64,000 nucleotides of DNA from Streptomyces sp. NRRL B-1347 (GTDB lineage: Bacteria; Actinomycetota; Actinomycetes; Streptomycetales; Streptomycetaceae): positions 496,001-560,000 of the forward strand of contig NZ_JOJM01000003.1 in assembly GCF_000720325.1 (NCBI RefSeq). The letters are read 5' to 3'. The position numbers were made by a program, and so were the translations under genes. The notes beneath the pieces were generated by a model. It saw only the letters and a list, made by a program, of their open reading frames with translations. It did no database searches and was not told the DNA's origin. Positions 1-8,364 of the stretch are shown here, one piece after another. Within the stretch, counting starts at the first letter, position 1; every line of letters starts with the position of its first letter.

Positions 1-880
1 GCTCCTCAATGAGCTCGGCCCTGCTGCTCGGGGATGTCGACAGGAGATACCAGACCCAGGTCAGTGCGATGGACGTGGTCTCGTGCCCGGCGATCCACAG
101 TGTCATGGCCTCGTCCCGCACCTCCTTGGCCGTCAGGTGCCGCCCCTGGTCGTCCCGGGCCGCGAGCAGCCTGTCCAGCAGGTCCTCGCCCGTGTGCGCG
201 CTGTGCGCGTCGGCACGCCGCGCGCTGATCAGCCGGTGGATCTCGGCGTCGAGGATCGCCCCGGCGCGCAGCAGACGACGACGGCCAGGGGTGCGGGCCC
301 AGGACGGCAGGTGCAGGCCGATGCCCCTGGCTTCGACACTGATCTCCCGCTGGGCCACCGTCATCGCGTCGCCCAGCGCACGGACGTTGGCACCGAGGTC
401 GTTGCCGAACAGCGTACGGAGGATGATGCGCTGGGTCAGTTCGGTCATCTCTCTGTGCACGTCGACGCGTTCACCGTCCTGCCATCGGTCGGTGAGCGCC
501 GTGCTGCACTCGACCATGTTCGCCGCGTACGCACGCACCTGGCGGGGACGGACGACCGGCTGGACCAGGCCGCGCTTGCGCCGCCAGTCCTCTCCCCGGC
601 TCATCAGGACGCTGTCGCCAGCGATTTGCTTGAACGACCAGCTGATGGGGCGGACGTCGTAGCACTGCTCGACACCGCTGATCACCTCCGCGATGAGTTC
701 GGGGTGGGACACGAGCATGCAGCGCTTCGGTCCGAGCGACCACGTCACCCAGTCTCCGAAGTCCTCGCGCAGCCGGACGAAGAAGGCGAGCGGATCCCTG
801 CCGAACGCCCGCAGGTTGCCCAGCAGCGGCAGGCCGCGCGGGCCGGGAACAGGGCGGAAGGGCAGAGCGGCGGAAGTCAA
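1..880 (-). CDS. Cytochrome P450, C-terminal part cut by the window edge
   Basis: The reading frame stays open for 293 codons and leaves the window. Its I-helix motif AGHETT lies near residues 263-268 (oxygen activation in P450s), and a C-helix WRRKR near residue 99 fits the family. The ExxR and heme-cysteine regions lie beyond the edge. I chose the TTG start at 880 because AGGAAGGGA precedes it at normal spacing and the protein then opens with a proline-rich VPGPRGLPLLGN segment typical of soluble bacterial P450s. It should oxidise a small molecule with ferredoxin partners; the substrate cannot be told. No redox partner gene is visible beside it. Confidence 0.88.
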   Translation of the reverse strand, partial: MTSAALPFRPVPGPRGLPLLGNLRAFGRDPLAFFVRLREDFGDWVTWSLGPKRCMLVSHPELIAEVISGVEQCYDVRPISWSFKQIAGDSVLMSRGEDWRRKRGLVQPVVRPRQVRAYAANMVECSTALTDRWQDGERVDVHREMTELTQRIILRTLFGNDLGANVRALGDAMTVAQREISVEARGIGLHLPSWARTPGRRRLLRAGAILDAEIHRLISARRADAHSAHTGEDLLDRLLAARDDQGRHLTAKEVRDEAMTLWIAGHETTSIALTWVWYLLSTSPSSRAELIEE

Positions 881-1021
881 CGAAGGTCCCTTCCTACTGG
901 CCAAGGCGCTGGCAGCAGCAGAGCACGGATCCGCCGGCAGACCTTCCGTAACCCTTGGTAATGCCTCGGTTGAGGGGTGCCGTCCCCGTGCGTGGGGCTG
1001 AAGTCCGCCTACCGTCGTCCC

Positions 1022-2392
1022 ATGGCACGCACGCGCAATCAGGCGCTCGCCGACTGGATGGCCGAACAGGGAATGACGGAGGAGGAGTTCGCCGAACGGT
1101 TCAACGGCCAGGTGGCCGAGCTCACCGGACGCTCCGGCAACGCCACCTGCCGTACGGTCCGGCGGTGGCTCTCCGGCGAGGTGACGTGGCCTCAGGCGAA
1201 GCAGCGAGCAGCTCTGGCACGACTGACCGGGCGCACCGCGGAAGCCCTCGGGTTCGCGCCGCGAAGCGCCTCCCCGGCCTCGGCCCCGGGCCTGGACCTC
1301 GACTCGGACTCGGGCTCGGGGTCGGGGTCGGGGTCGGGGTCGAACGAGGCATCGCGGCAGGCGCCCGAGCGGCACCTCAAGTCCCTCACGACCGCTACGG
1401 GAACCGCGCTGACCACCACGGGAACCGCGGCGCCCCCCACGTCCCGAGGGCCGAACTCACGAGTCGGCGTAAGCGACGTCGAGCGCCTCACCGCGGCACT
1501 GGCCGACCTCGTATCCGCCGACGACCGGCACGGCGGCACCACCGAGGTGGAGACACGCGCCTTGTGCCTGGCGCAGGAGGCGCTCGACCTCCAACAGTGC
1601 GGCAGCGCGAGCACCCGCGTACGCAACATGCTCTACTCGCTTGCCGCCGCGGCCACTTGCTCGGCCCTGTGGGCCGCCACCGAGGGCCACCGGCTCGACG
1701 CCGCTCAGCGGCATCTGCAGCAGTCCGTGGTCCTCGCCGGGCTGTCCACCGATACGGCGGTGCAGTTCCGCGTCTGGGGACACGCGTCGGTGCTGTACCG
1801 CAGGCTCGGCCGGCTCACCGACGCACTTGCCGCGGCCGACGCGGGCCGCTCGGTCGGCATCGTCCGCAATGACCCGGTCTACGCCTCGCTCGGACTCGCC
1901 CACACCGCCGTCCACCAAGGCCTCTTCGGCGACCGCACCGCTGTCCAGCGCAGCCTCGGCCACGCCCAGGACGCCCTGTGCCGAGCCGACCTCGCCCTGC
2001 CGCGGCCACCATGGATGCTGTTCTACGACCAGGCCCAGCTGGAACTCCTCGCGCTCCTCGCGCAGTCGGCCCTGGGCCAGTGGGCGGACGCCGAGGCCCA
2101 CGCCCGCCGCTCCCTCGCTCTGCTGCGCCCCGGCCTGGTACGGAACCGCCACCGCATACTGGTGTTCCAGGCGCGTGCGCAGCTCTCCCAGGACGCCCTC
2201 GAACCGGCACTCCTCTCCATCGGCGCCATCCCGCGCGAAGCCTGGCACGGCCGGACGGACCGACTCATCTCGGCATTCACCACGCACCTGCGGAAAGCCG
2301 CTCCCAACGCCCCTGAGACCCGTACGTGGGACGAGTTCCTCCGGAATTCCGCCCCCAGCCATGAGCGCCACACCGAGCCTCGACCCTCATGA
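1022..2392 (+). CDS. XRE-like regulator with TPR-type C-terminal domain
   Basis: About 456 residues. The first 70 residues form a small helical HTH-like unit ending in a TCRTVRRWLSGE recognition-helix-like segment. A low-complexity Ser-Gly run follows around residues 94-106, then about 300 residues of alanine/leucine-rich helical pairs resembling tetratricopeptide repeats. This layout is common in Streptomyces regulators that read small molecules or peptides. An upstream in-frame GTG at 977 has a GAGG nearby and could be the start; I prefer ATG 1022 because the extra 15 residues look non-coding. It is divergent from the P450 gene and may control it, which is inference. It could also act as a plasmid- or phage-type regulator. 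Confidence 0.7.
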   Translation: MARTRNQALADWMAEQGMTEEEFAERFNGQVAELTGRSGNATCRTVRRWLSGEVTWPQAKQRAALARLTGRTAEALGFAPRSASPASAPGLDLDSDSGSGSGSGSGSNEASRQAPERHLKSLTTATGTALTTTGTAAPPTSRGPNSRVGVSDVERLTAALADLVSADDRHGGTTEVETRALCLAQEALDLQQCGSASTRVRNMLYSLAAAATCSALWAATEGHRLDAAQRHLQQSVVLAGLSTDTAVQFRVWGHASVLYRRLGRLTDALAAADAGRSVGIVRNDPVYASLGLAHTAVHQGLFGDRTAVQRSLGHAQDALCRADLALPRPPWMLFYDQAQLELLALLAQSALGQWADAEAHARRSLALLRPGLVRNRHRILVFQARAQLSQDALEPALLSIGAIPREAWHGRTDRLISAFTTHLRKAAPNAPETRTWDEFLRNSAPSHERHTEPRPS

Positions 2393-2521
2393 CCGGACAC
2401 GATTCCCACTTTCTACGCCCCAGGTGAAATTCCGACTCGTATCGCTCTTCATCTACTGATAGGAATGGATTGCCGCAAGGGGTATGAGCGCGGCACCTCT
2501 CAGAAGCGGAGTGAGCGGCAA

Positions 2522-2877
2522 GTGAAGCAAAGTCACGTCCGCACGCCGGAGTTCGAGCAAGAGAACTTCGAGGACATCGACAACTCGCCGACCCCGATCC
2601 CTTACTATCGAGAGCTTTCTCGCCTCCGATACCGGGACCCCGACTTCGCCCTTGCGGACTTGACGGCGGCGGCCCGAAGGATCCGGGACAGATATGGCCG
2701 CCAGGAGATCAAGGTCGGTCACTCGTCAACGTCCAGAACTGCTGGTCCCCTTTGCTGCGGACGGTCGATTCCATGGAGCAGGAGGGAATGGTGGTCATGG
2801 CAGGCAGGGACACCTTCCGCGTCTGTGTCGAAATCGAAGAATCCCTGGCGTACTCGGCGAGCTATTACCCCGCGTGA
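2522..2877 (+). pseudogene. Small protein gene broken by a frameshift
   Basis: The frame beginning GTG 2522 gives about 65 plausible residues ending YGRQEIK. After about 2713 sensible coding continues in another frame (GRSLVNVQNCWSPLLRTVD) and stops at TGA 2877. One missing base between about 2705 and 2713 would rejoin the two parts into a protein of about 118 residues. I do not recognise the family. The second part reads like a short winged-helix segment, so it may have been a small regulator. It lies 37 bp upstream of a transporter that is also frameshifted, so decay of the operon, or a sequencing error, is possible. Confidence 0.45.
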
Positions 2878-2914
2878 GGCGCGCAGAGCACGTGACCGCA
2901 CAAGAAGGATCCCG

Positions 2915-3878
2915 ATGCGTTTTCCCGGCCGTCTGAACGGCCCCTCACTACGGACCACAAGTCTCATCTCCGGCCTGGGGCTTCCGTGGGCCGCCGGTAT
3001 CCTCTGCGCGAAGATCAGCATGAACCACGGCTTTCCGCCGCTGCTGTTCGCCACCGTGGAAGTCATCGGAATCGCCTGCGTGAGCACAGCCGTCGCGGCT
3101 GTCGCCCGTACTCCGTTCACCGTCACGCGCTCGTACGTGATCTATTGGTGTGTCACGGGCACCACGATGGTGGTGATCGCGTACCTCTTCACGTACATCG
3201 CACTGGATCGCATCGGCGCCTCACGCGCATCGGTCCTGCAGTCCCTGACGTTCGTCTTCACCGCGCTCATCGCGATGTCGCTGCACCTTGAGCCCGTCGG
3301 CCTCCAGCGCGCCACCGGCATCCTGCTGAGCCTGTGCGGCGTCACCACGCTCGCCCTGTCCGGCGGTGGCGCGGGGAATCAGTCCTCCTCCGGTACGCCG
3401 TGGCTGTTCGTGGGGCTGATCGCACCGCTGAGCTATGCGATCTCCAACACCTTCGCGTACAAGGTCAACCCGGCCGGGCTGGATGTCACCGCGAAGGCCC
3501 CGGGGCAGCAACATCTTCGCGGCAGGCGCGCTGTCGCTCTTCGCCATCCTCCGGTACGCGGTCGCCCCGGCGGAGCAGGCGACGAGCATCTCGGCGACAG
3601 GCTTCGCCGTCGCCGGAGTCGCGGTGGCATTCAACGCCGGGGCCTCCCTGGTGTTCTTCCACCTGGCCTCGTCCCGTGGCGCTCTCAACGCGAGCGCGGC
3701 CAGCCATGTGACCACCGCTTCCGGAGTGGTTCTCGGGGCCGTCTTCCTGGACGAGACGATCACCTGGATCCTGTTGGCAGCCCTCGCTGTCACCATGACT
3801 GGTGTCTCCCTAGTGGCCCGCCGCGGAACTCGCCCCACGGGTCAGGACGTACGGCGAGGACGGGAGCAATCCAGATGA
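2915..3878 (+). pseudogene. EamA/DMT family transporter, frameshifted
   Basis: This encodes a drug/metabolite transporter of about 320 residues in two frames. The first frame (start ATG 2915, AAGAAGGAT ribosome site) gives about five to six membrane segments up to NPAGLDVTAKAP. The rest (SNIFAAGALSLFAILRYAVA onward) continues in the next frame and ends at TGA 3878. Removing one G from the CCCCGGGG run at 3498-3505 restores a continuous protein. The stop overlaps the next gene's start (ATGA), so the pair was translationally coupled. As written, the first frame reads on without a stop into the pyrophosphatase gene. Either a recent inactivating insertion or a homopolymer sequencing error. Confidence 0.75.
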
Positions 3879-4645
3879 AGCAGCGGATCAACTTCGTCAC
3901 GGGAAACACGGCCAAGTTCTCCGCAGCGCGGCAAGCCCTGCGCGGCACCGGAATCGATCTCTCCATGGCCCCGCAGGAGTCAGCCGAGATCCAGGCCGAT
4001 ACGGTCACCGCGGTCGCGGAGGACAAGGCCCGCCAAGCCGCCCTACACAGGCATGCTCCGCTCATCGTGGAAAACAGCGGGCTACGCGTTCCCGCCCTCG
4101 GCGGGTTCCCCGGACCGTACGTGAAGTACACCCTCCAGGCGGGGGGCCTGGAGGGTCTCCTGCGCCTGATGGACGAAGTACACGATCGCGCCGCCCACTT
4201 CGAGAGCTGCCTCGTCCACCTCGATGAACACGGCATCCTCACCGCCTTCACCGACCGCGGGACACCATGCACCATCGCCGGCTCCATCGCCGAGCCGAGC
4301 ACACATGACGGGTGGTCCGACCTGTGGCCCATCCTGATCCCGGAAGGATTCCACAGCCCACTGTCGGCACTCACCGCTGAGGAGCAGGACGCGTTGACCG
4401 CGAGGTGGGGCAAGCGATCAGTCTTCCGCCGGTTCGCATCCTGGTGGCCCCACACCCCACTGCGGCGGAGCTACGCCTCGCCGGTGGTGCTCCCGCCCGC
4501 GACCGCCCCCAGCGGAGCGGCGGAGGCAGAGCACCTCGTACTACTCGATGAGGCACCGCCGTCATGGGATGCGTGTGCAGATCCGGGCTGCACCGGACGG
4601 GAGACCGCTCTGGTTCTCCCCTGCTCTTCCGGGACAGACTCATGA
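3875..4645 (+). CDS. ITPase/HAM1-like non-canonical purine NTP pyrophosphatase
   Basis: 256 residues. The N-terminus INFVTGNTAKF matches the HAM1/RdgB nucleotide-binding start, and LIVENSGLRVPALGGFPGP corresponds to the family's acidic-SGL motif and GxPGxY loop. The usual (E/D)D(S/T)GL reads ENSGL here, with Asn in place of one Asp, which may alter metal binding. The family removes inosine- or xanthosine-type triphosphates from the nucleotide pool; eukaryotic-type ITPA is the closest in pattern. The core ends near residue 190 and about 60 Pro/Ser-rich residues follow, an unusual extension. The ATG overlaps the stop of the transporter gene by ATGA. Confidence 0.78.
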   Translation: MKQRINFVTGNTAKFSAARQALRGTGIDLSMAPQESAEIQADTVTAVAEDKARQAALHRHAPLIVENSGLRVPALGGFPGPYVKYTLQAGGLEGLLRLMDEVHDRAAHFESCLVHLDEHGILTAFTDRGTPCTIAGSIAEPSTHDGWSDLWPILIPEGFHSPLSALTAEEQDALTARWGKRSVFRRFASWWPHTPLRRSYASPVVLPPATAPSGAAEAEHLVLLDEAPPSWDACADPGCTGRETALVLPCSSGTDS

Positions 4646-4717
4646 TCTGGCCGCCGACCACGCGGCCGCTCAGCCGCGCGACTTCCTCGGTGCTGTGTCG
4701 GGACCTCCTGAACTGGT

Positions 4718-5041
4718 TCAACGGCCGATCTGGGAGCGGCAGGCCGCCGCACCGGCGAGCACCGTGTTGTCGATAATGTCGCGGGCCGTCTTCATGCCAT
4801 GGGGCCCGATGCTCAGTGCCAACGCACTGCCCAACCCGGGCTTGAGAAGGCAGCCTTTCGCAGCCCTTCCCAAGGCCGTCTGCTCGAGCGCCTTGCTGGC
4901 AGCCCTCACCGCGGCTCTCATGTCGTGGACTGCGCTGACCGCCGCCGTCTTCGTGTTGATTTCGAGTGCCGCACTGGCTGCCGGGGTGGCGGTGAGCACC
5001 GCGGAAGCCGCCAGCACCACTGAAATGATCTTTGCCTTCAC
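4718..5041 (-). CDS. Small secreted protein, unknown function
   Basis: 107 residues. A classical Sec signal (MKAKIISVVLAASAVLTATPAASA) is followed by a mature part of about 80 residues rich in Ala, with two Cys near residues 64 and 101 that could form one disulfide. The GTG start at 5041 has AGAAGGA upstream. It points away from the two-component system that begins at about 5305. I recognise no family. A secreted effector, antimicrobial or structural peptide are all possible. Confidence 0.62.
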   Translation of the reverse strand: MKAKIISVVLAASAVLTATPAASAALEINTKTAAVSAVHDMRAAVRAASKALEQTALGRAAKGCLLKPGLGSALALSIGPHGMKTARDIIDNTVLAGAAACRSQIGR

Positions 5042-5304
5042 TTTGTCCTTCTCGTCATGCCAATGACGGGGCGACCGACCTGCGTGCTGGCCTCGCCCTG
5101 ATGGGCCTGATCATCGAGCAAGTGCAGGCCTCAGACGATCCGCCGAAGTCCTGGCATGCCCCGCCATTCGGCGGGGGTCCGGATGGACGAATCGGCCCCT
5201 TACGGCGTGCGGGTCTGCGAGGGACTCGGACGTTGCGGCAGTGGGCAACGTTTCGATTAGAGTGCTGCTCGCATACCGGCGCGCTGACCAGAGGAAGCCA
5301 CGGC

Positions 5305-6021
5305 TTGAGCACGACAGAGCAGGTTGGGACCGGGATGCTCCGGCTGGTCATCGTCGACGACGAGCCGCTGATGCGCTGGGGACTGGAACAGATCCTCAAC
5401 GCGGCAGGGGACATGACGGTGGTCGCGTCTTGCGGCGGCGGGGACGCCGCCGCTACCGCCACCGCGCACCGGCCCGACGTGGTGCTGCTGGACATCCAGA
5501 TGCCAGATGTGGACGGGCTGACTGTGCTGCGGCAGCTCAGGGCTCTTGAAGGTCCGCCAGCCGTGGTGATGCTGACCGCTTTCGGCCCGGACCGGTACAT
5601 CCACTGCGCCCTCAGGGACGGGGCAGCGGGATATCTCCTCAAGGACACCGCACCTGAGCTGCTCGCAGATCAGGTACGGGAGCTGGCCCGCGGGGGGCGC
5701 CCACTTGCTCCCGCGGTCACCGCGCGGCTGATCGACGGTTACCTCGCCCATCGTTCCGACCGTATGGGCGCTGTCGACGCCGTGCGGGCGCTTACGGCGC
5801 GTGAGCGTGACGTGTTGAGTCTGGTGGGGCAGGGGCTGACCAACCAGCAGATCGCCCGCCGCATGTTCATCTCTCCGTACACGGCCAAGGACCACATCAG
5901 CGCGCTGCTCGCCAAGCTCGGATGCACCAGCCGGGTCCAGGCCGCCGTCCTGGCCGAGCGCGCCGGCCTCGTCCCCCCGACGCCCGCACCCGCGCAAGGC
6001 CAGCCGCGGGACTCCGGATGA
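5305..6021 (+). CDS. NarL/LuxR-type response regulator
   Basis: 238 residues. The receiver domain shows the acidic pair DD (residues 18-19), the phospho-acceptor Asp in VVLLDIQMP (about residue 63), Thr in VVMLTAF and Lys in YLLKDTA. A LuxR-type HTH follows, RALTARERDVLSLVGQGLTN and onward, about residues 164-210. I chose TTG 5305 because GAGGAAG sits seven bases upstream; ATG 5335 is the alternative and starts right at the receiver fold. The stop overlaps the kinase start (ATGA at 6018-6021), so the two are coupled. The target genes are unknown; small secreted-protein genes lie on both sides. Confidence 0.9.
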   Translation: MSTTEQVGTGMLRLVIVDDEPLMRWGLEQILNAAGDMTVVASCGGGDAAATATAHRPDVVLLDIQMPDVDGLTVLRQLRALEGPPAVVMLTAFGPDRYIHCALRDGAAGYLLKDTAPELLADQVRELARGGRPLAPAVTARLIDGYLAHRSDRMGAVDAVRALTARERDVLSLVGQGLTNQQIARRMFISPYTAKDHISALLAKLGCTSRVQAAVLAERAGLVPPTPAPAQGQPRDSG

Positions 6022-7187
6022 GGCCGTATGAGGCCGCCTCCATCCGCTCCTGGCTGCTGCTTCTGCTTTCCGTCACCGCTGCCTATGCCCACGTCTGGCT
6101 CCTTGGGGTCGTCCGCACCCTGCCGTATGCCGAACCTCTTGCGTACGTTCTGCTCGGTGCCCTGTTCTTCCGCCATCGGGCCCCGTACACCGTTTTGCTG
6201 GTAACGCTCCCGCTGGGGTGCCTGCAAGGCCTCTCCCTGGGCTCACTGATCGCCCTGCATGCCGTGGCACTGCACTACGAAGGGGGCCGGCGCCTCGGTA
6301 CCGCAAGCGTGCTGGTCTTCCTCTCAGCCCAGCCGTACTTTCTGTTCTCGCAGTACTGGGGCGAAGGCGTCTCCACTCCCAGCTGGGAACAGCGCTGCAC
6401 GAGCTTCGTGGGCATGGGAATGATGGTCGGCGTGCCGGTGGCGACGGGCGTCCTGGTGCGCTCCCGTGCCGACATCGCCGCGCGTCTCGCGTACCTGACC
6501 CGGGCACGGGAGCGTGAGCAGGCCTTCCTCGTCGATCAGGCACTGTCGGCGGAGCGTGCTCGGCTGGCGCGGGAGATGCACGATGTGGTCGCGCACCAGG
6601 TGAGCCTCATCAACGTGCAGGTCGGGGCGCTGCAAGTCACCACCGCCGATCCGCAGGCCCGTGAGCTGGCAGGGTCGGTGCGTCTGTTGTCCGCGAAGGC
6701 GCTGGATGAGCTGCGGCAGATGGTGGGGGTCCTGCGTGCCTCGGGCGCCACCGTGGACGCCCTCGGCCCGCAGCCGCTCCTGCGGGACCTGCCCGCGCTC
6801 ATCGCCGACAGTCAGCTGGACACCGACGACCACCTGTGCGTTCCGCTTGAGGGTCCCTGGCATGAGGCGGTGCAGCGGGCCGCCTACCGTACGGTGCAGG
6901 AGGGGCTGACCAATGTCCGCAAGCACGCCCCCGGCGCCCGCGTCGAGATCCGCCTCCACGAGACGGACCACCACCTCCACGTCGTGGTCCGCAGCGGGCC
7001 GCCCGATCCGTCCGTGCCCCCACCGGGCCTGGCCTCCGGCGGGTACGGCCTGATCGGCCTGCGCGAACGCGCGCAGCTCCTGAACGGCACCCTGCGCGCC
7101 GGCCCGGACGGTGACGGGGGTTTCCTTCTGCACGCAAGCTTCCCGACCCAGAAGTCACCGACCGGTCAGGCTCAGACACTGCCGTAG
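6018..7187 (+). CDS. Two-component sensor histidine kinase (HisKA_3 type)
   Basis: 389 residues. Four to five membrane segments fill residues 10-148. A short coiled linker (AYLTRARERE) leads to the dimerisation/phospho-acceptor box REMHDVVAHQVSL with His188. A HATPase domain follows, with TVQEGLTNVRKHA as the N-box and GGYGLIGLRERA as the G-box. This is the DesK/NarL-partner kinase class, which phosphorylates the response regulator encoded just upstream. There is no large extracellular sensor domain, so the signal is probably sensed in or at the membrane. The 3' end overlaps a decayed minus-strand ORF by 16 bp. Confidence 0.9.
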   Translation: MRPYEAASIRSWLLLLLSVTAAYAHVWLLGVVRTLPYAEPLAYVLLGALFFRHRAPYTVLLVTLPLGCLQGLSLGSLIALHAVALHYEGGRRLGTASVLVFLSAQPYFLFSQYWGEGVSTPSWEQRCTSFVGMGMMVGVPVATGVLVRSRADIAARLAYLTRAREREQAFLVDQALSAERARLAREMHDVVAHQVSLINVQVGALQVTTADPQARELAGSVRLLSAKALDELRQMVGVLRASGATVDALGPQPLLRDLPALIADSQLDTDDHLCVPLEGPWHEAVQRAAYRTVQEGLTNVRKHAPGARVEIRLHETDHHLHVVVRSGPPDPSVPPPGLASGGYGLIGLRERAQLLNGTLRAGPDGDGGFLLHASFPTQKSPTGQAQTLP

Positions 7188-7464
7188 CACCGTGTCGACC
7201 ACGGTGGGGAGGTGCCGCCCCAGACGACCGGCTCGGCGCCCGCGGCGTAGAAGGTGCGCCTTCCACCAGCATCACCATCGCCGAGCCCTTCACCACGGTG
7301 GGCCTGTCCAACAGCACGGCCCGCGCCGCCTGCCGCTGTCACTCATCCCCGTGCGCCTCACCCCACGCGCGCAGCTGCCGCCAGGCGTCCTGAAGCTTGT
7401 TCGCCCAGTCCCTGATCAGACGGCCCTCCTCCCCCACCAGCCCGCCCGCACCTGAACCTTCCAT
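7172..7464 (-). pseudogene. Decayed small ORFs opposite the kinase end
   Basis: An ATG at 7464 opens a 41-residue ORF containing EEGRLIRDWANKLQDAWRQL and ending at 7339. Its stop overlaps a second start (ATGAGTGA at 7346). Plausible protein text then continues through two frame changes: LLDRPTVVKGSAMVMLVEG, then FYAAGAEPVVWGG, with a stop at 7172. Composition and amino-acid choice look coding in pieces, so I read it as a remnant of one or two small genes. I do not recognise the family. The plus strand of the same stretch is also partly open, so the strand call is not secure. Confidence 0.3.
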
Positions 7465-7849
7465 CGCTGGAGCAGGTTGCGCAGCGCCATGTTGATCTCG
7501 TCGCCACCCGCTCACTGACGGCCGTCAACCGGGACCGGTGCTTCCGGAACACCCTCTCCCTGGAGGGGAAAGCCCCCGCCAGAGGGAGGGTGCCGGAGAC
7601 CCCGGAACTAAAGAAGATCGATGAGTCAAGCGCGCGGTTCGCAAGCCGAGCGCGCCGCAAGGGTTGAAGGAGGTCCTTGAACCGGAGGGACTTTCAACCC
7701 ACCCGCCCCATAGCTACGCCAGGTCAAACGGCGGGTATGCACAGTCAGTTCGTACCGGGGGATGCCGGAGCGGCAGGGGCCGAGGGCCTCACGGATATAC
7801 GCCGGGATCCTCCAGCGCCCCCTGGTACATTTACACAAGGAAACAATAC
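7465..7849. other. Gene-poor stretch with one imperfect stem-loop
   Basis: I see no convincing complete gene here. An imperfect inverted repeat lies at 7551-7591 (ACCCTCTCCCTGG against CCAGAGGGAGGGT) and could be a terminator or an RNA structure. A plus-strand open stretch ending at 7666 (PETPELKKIDESSARFASRA) looks coding but has no clear start. It may be another gene fragment. Confidence 0.35.
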
Positions 7850-8275
7850 GTGAATCGCAAGTCGATACGCATCGCGGGCGTCACCGCAGTCACTGCCCTC
7901 GCTCTCGGCGTGGGCGGTGGTGTGGCACAGGCCCATGCTGAAGCTCCTGCTCCGCGCGCTGCAGCTGCCGCGCCGCAAGAGCTGTCGGGGATCCAGGCAG
8001 CGGCTCGTGCCCTCCTGGCATCCGACATCCAGTACAGCGCTGCCGACCGCGCTGAGCTGCAGGCCATGGCGAATGGGGATGACGCTGTCACCCTCGGCAA
8101 GTTCGACGGTCTCGTCAAGCTCCTCAAGAAGGTCCCTGGCTTCGCCAAGGCGGTGGCGGGCAAGTATGACGACTTCAAGAAGTGGTACAACGGCCTGTCT
8201 CCCTGGGTCCGGGGTCCGCTGGCCGTTGCCGGTGTCGGCAGTGACCTGTACGGCATCTGGCAGTTCTTCCACTGA
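7850..8275 (+). CDS. Small secreted protein, bacteriocin-like candidate
   Basis: 141 residues. GTG 7850 follows AAGGAAAC at normal spacing. A Sec signal (residues 1-31, cleavage around AQAHA) precedes an Ala/Pro-rich spacer and a predicted helical region. A basic amphipathic stretch, LVKLLKKVPGFAKAVAGKY, leads to an aromatic C-terminus, DLYGIWQFFH. No cysteines remain in the mature part. A hairpin (about 8287-8330) and a small three-helix membrane protein follow. The pattern of a small secreted amphipathic protein next to a small membrane protein resembles bacteriocin/immunity pairs, but I recognise no known family and the role is inferred. Confidence 0.65.
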   Translation: MNRKSIRIAGVTAVTALALGVGGGVAQAHAEAPAPRAAAAAPQELSGIQAAARALLASDIQYSAADRAELQAMANGDDAVTLGKFDGLVKLLKKVPGFAKAVAGKYDDFKKWYNGLSPWVRGPLAVAGVGSDLYGIWQFFH

Positions 8276-8286
8276 TTGAGTGTCTA

Positions 8287-8330
8287 AGAGAGTGCGCCGG
8301 ACCTTCTTGGTTCGGGGCACTCCCTCTCTG
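8287..8330 (+). terminator. Stem-loop between the secreted and membrane protein genes
   Basis: GAGAGTGC...CCGG can pair with CCGG...GCACTC around a loop of about 12 bases, 12 bases after the stop of the secreted-protein gene. No long U-run follows, as is usual in Streptomyces. It may be a partial terminator or an RNA-stabilising element that sets the ratio of the two products. Confidence 0.45.
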
Positions 8331-8364
8331 CCCCCCCGGCATAGCAATCTGAAAGGTCACAACT

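Noticed and set aside
9..961. Long open frames on the plus strand over the first 960 bases
   Set aside because: They are Arg/Pro-rich or Val/Asp-rich shadows of the minus-strand P450, which shows the AGHETT motif and has proper codon bias.
1300..1345. A GGGTCG/GGCTCG simple repeat that might be a separate repeat element
   Set aside because: It is in frame and encodes the Ser-Gly linker of the XRE-like regulator, so it is explained as a flexible hinge.
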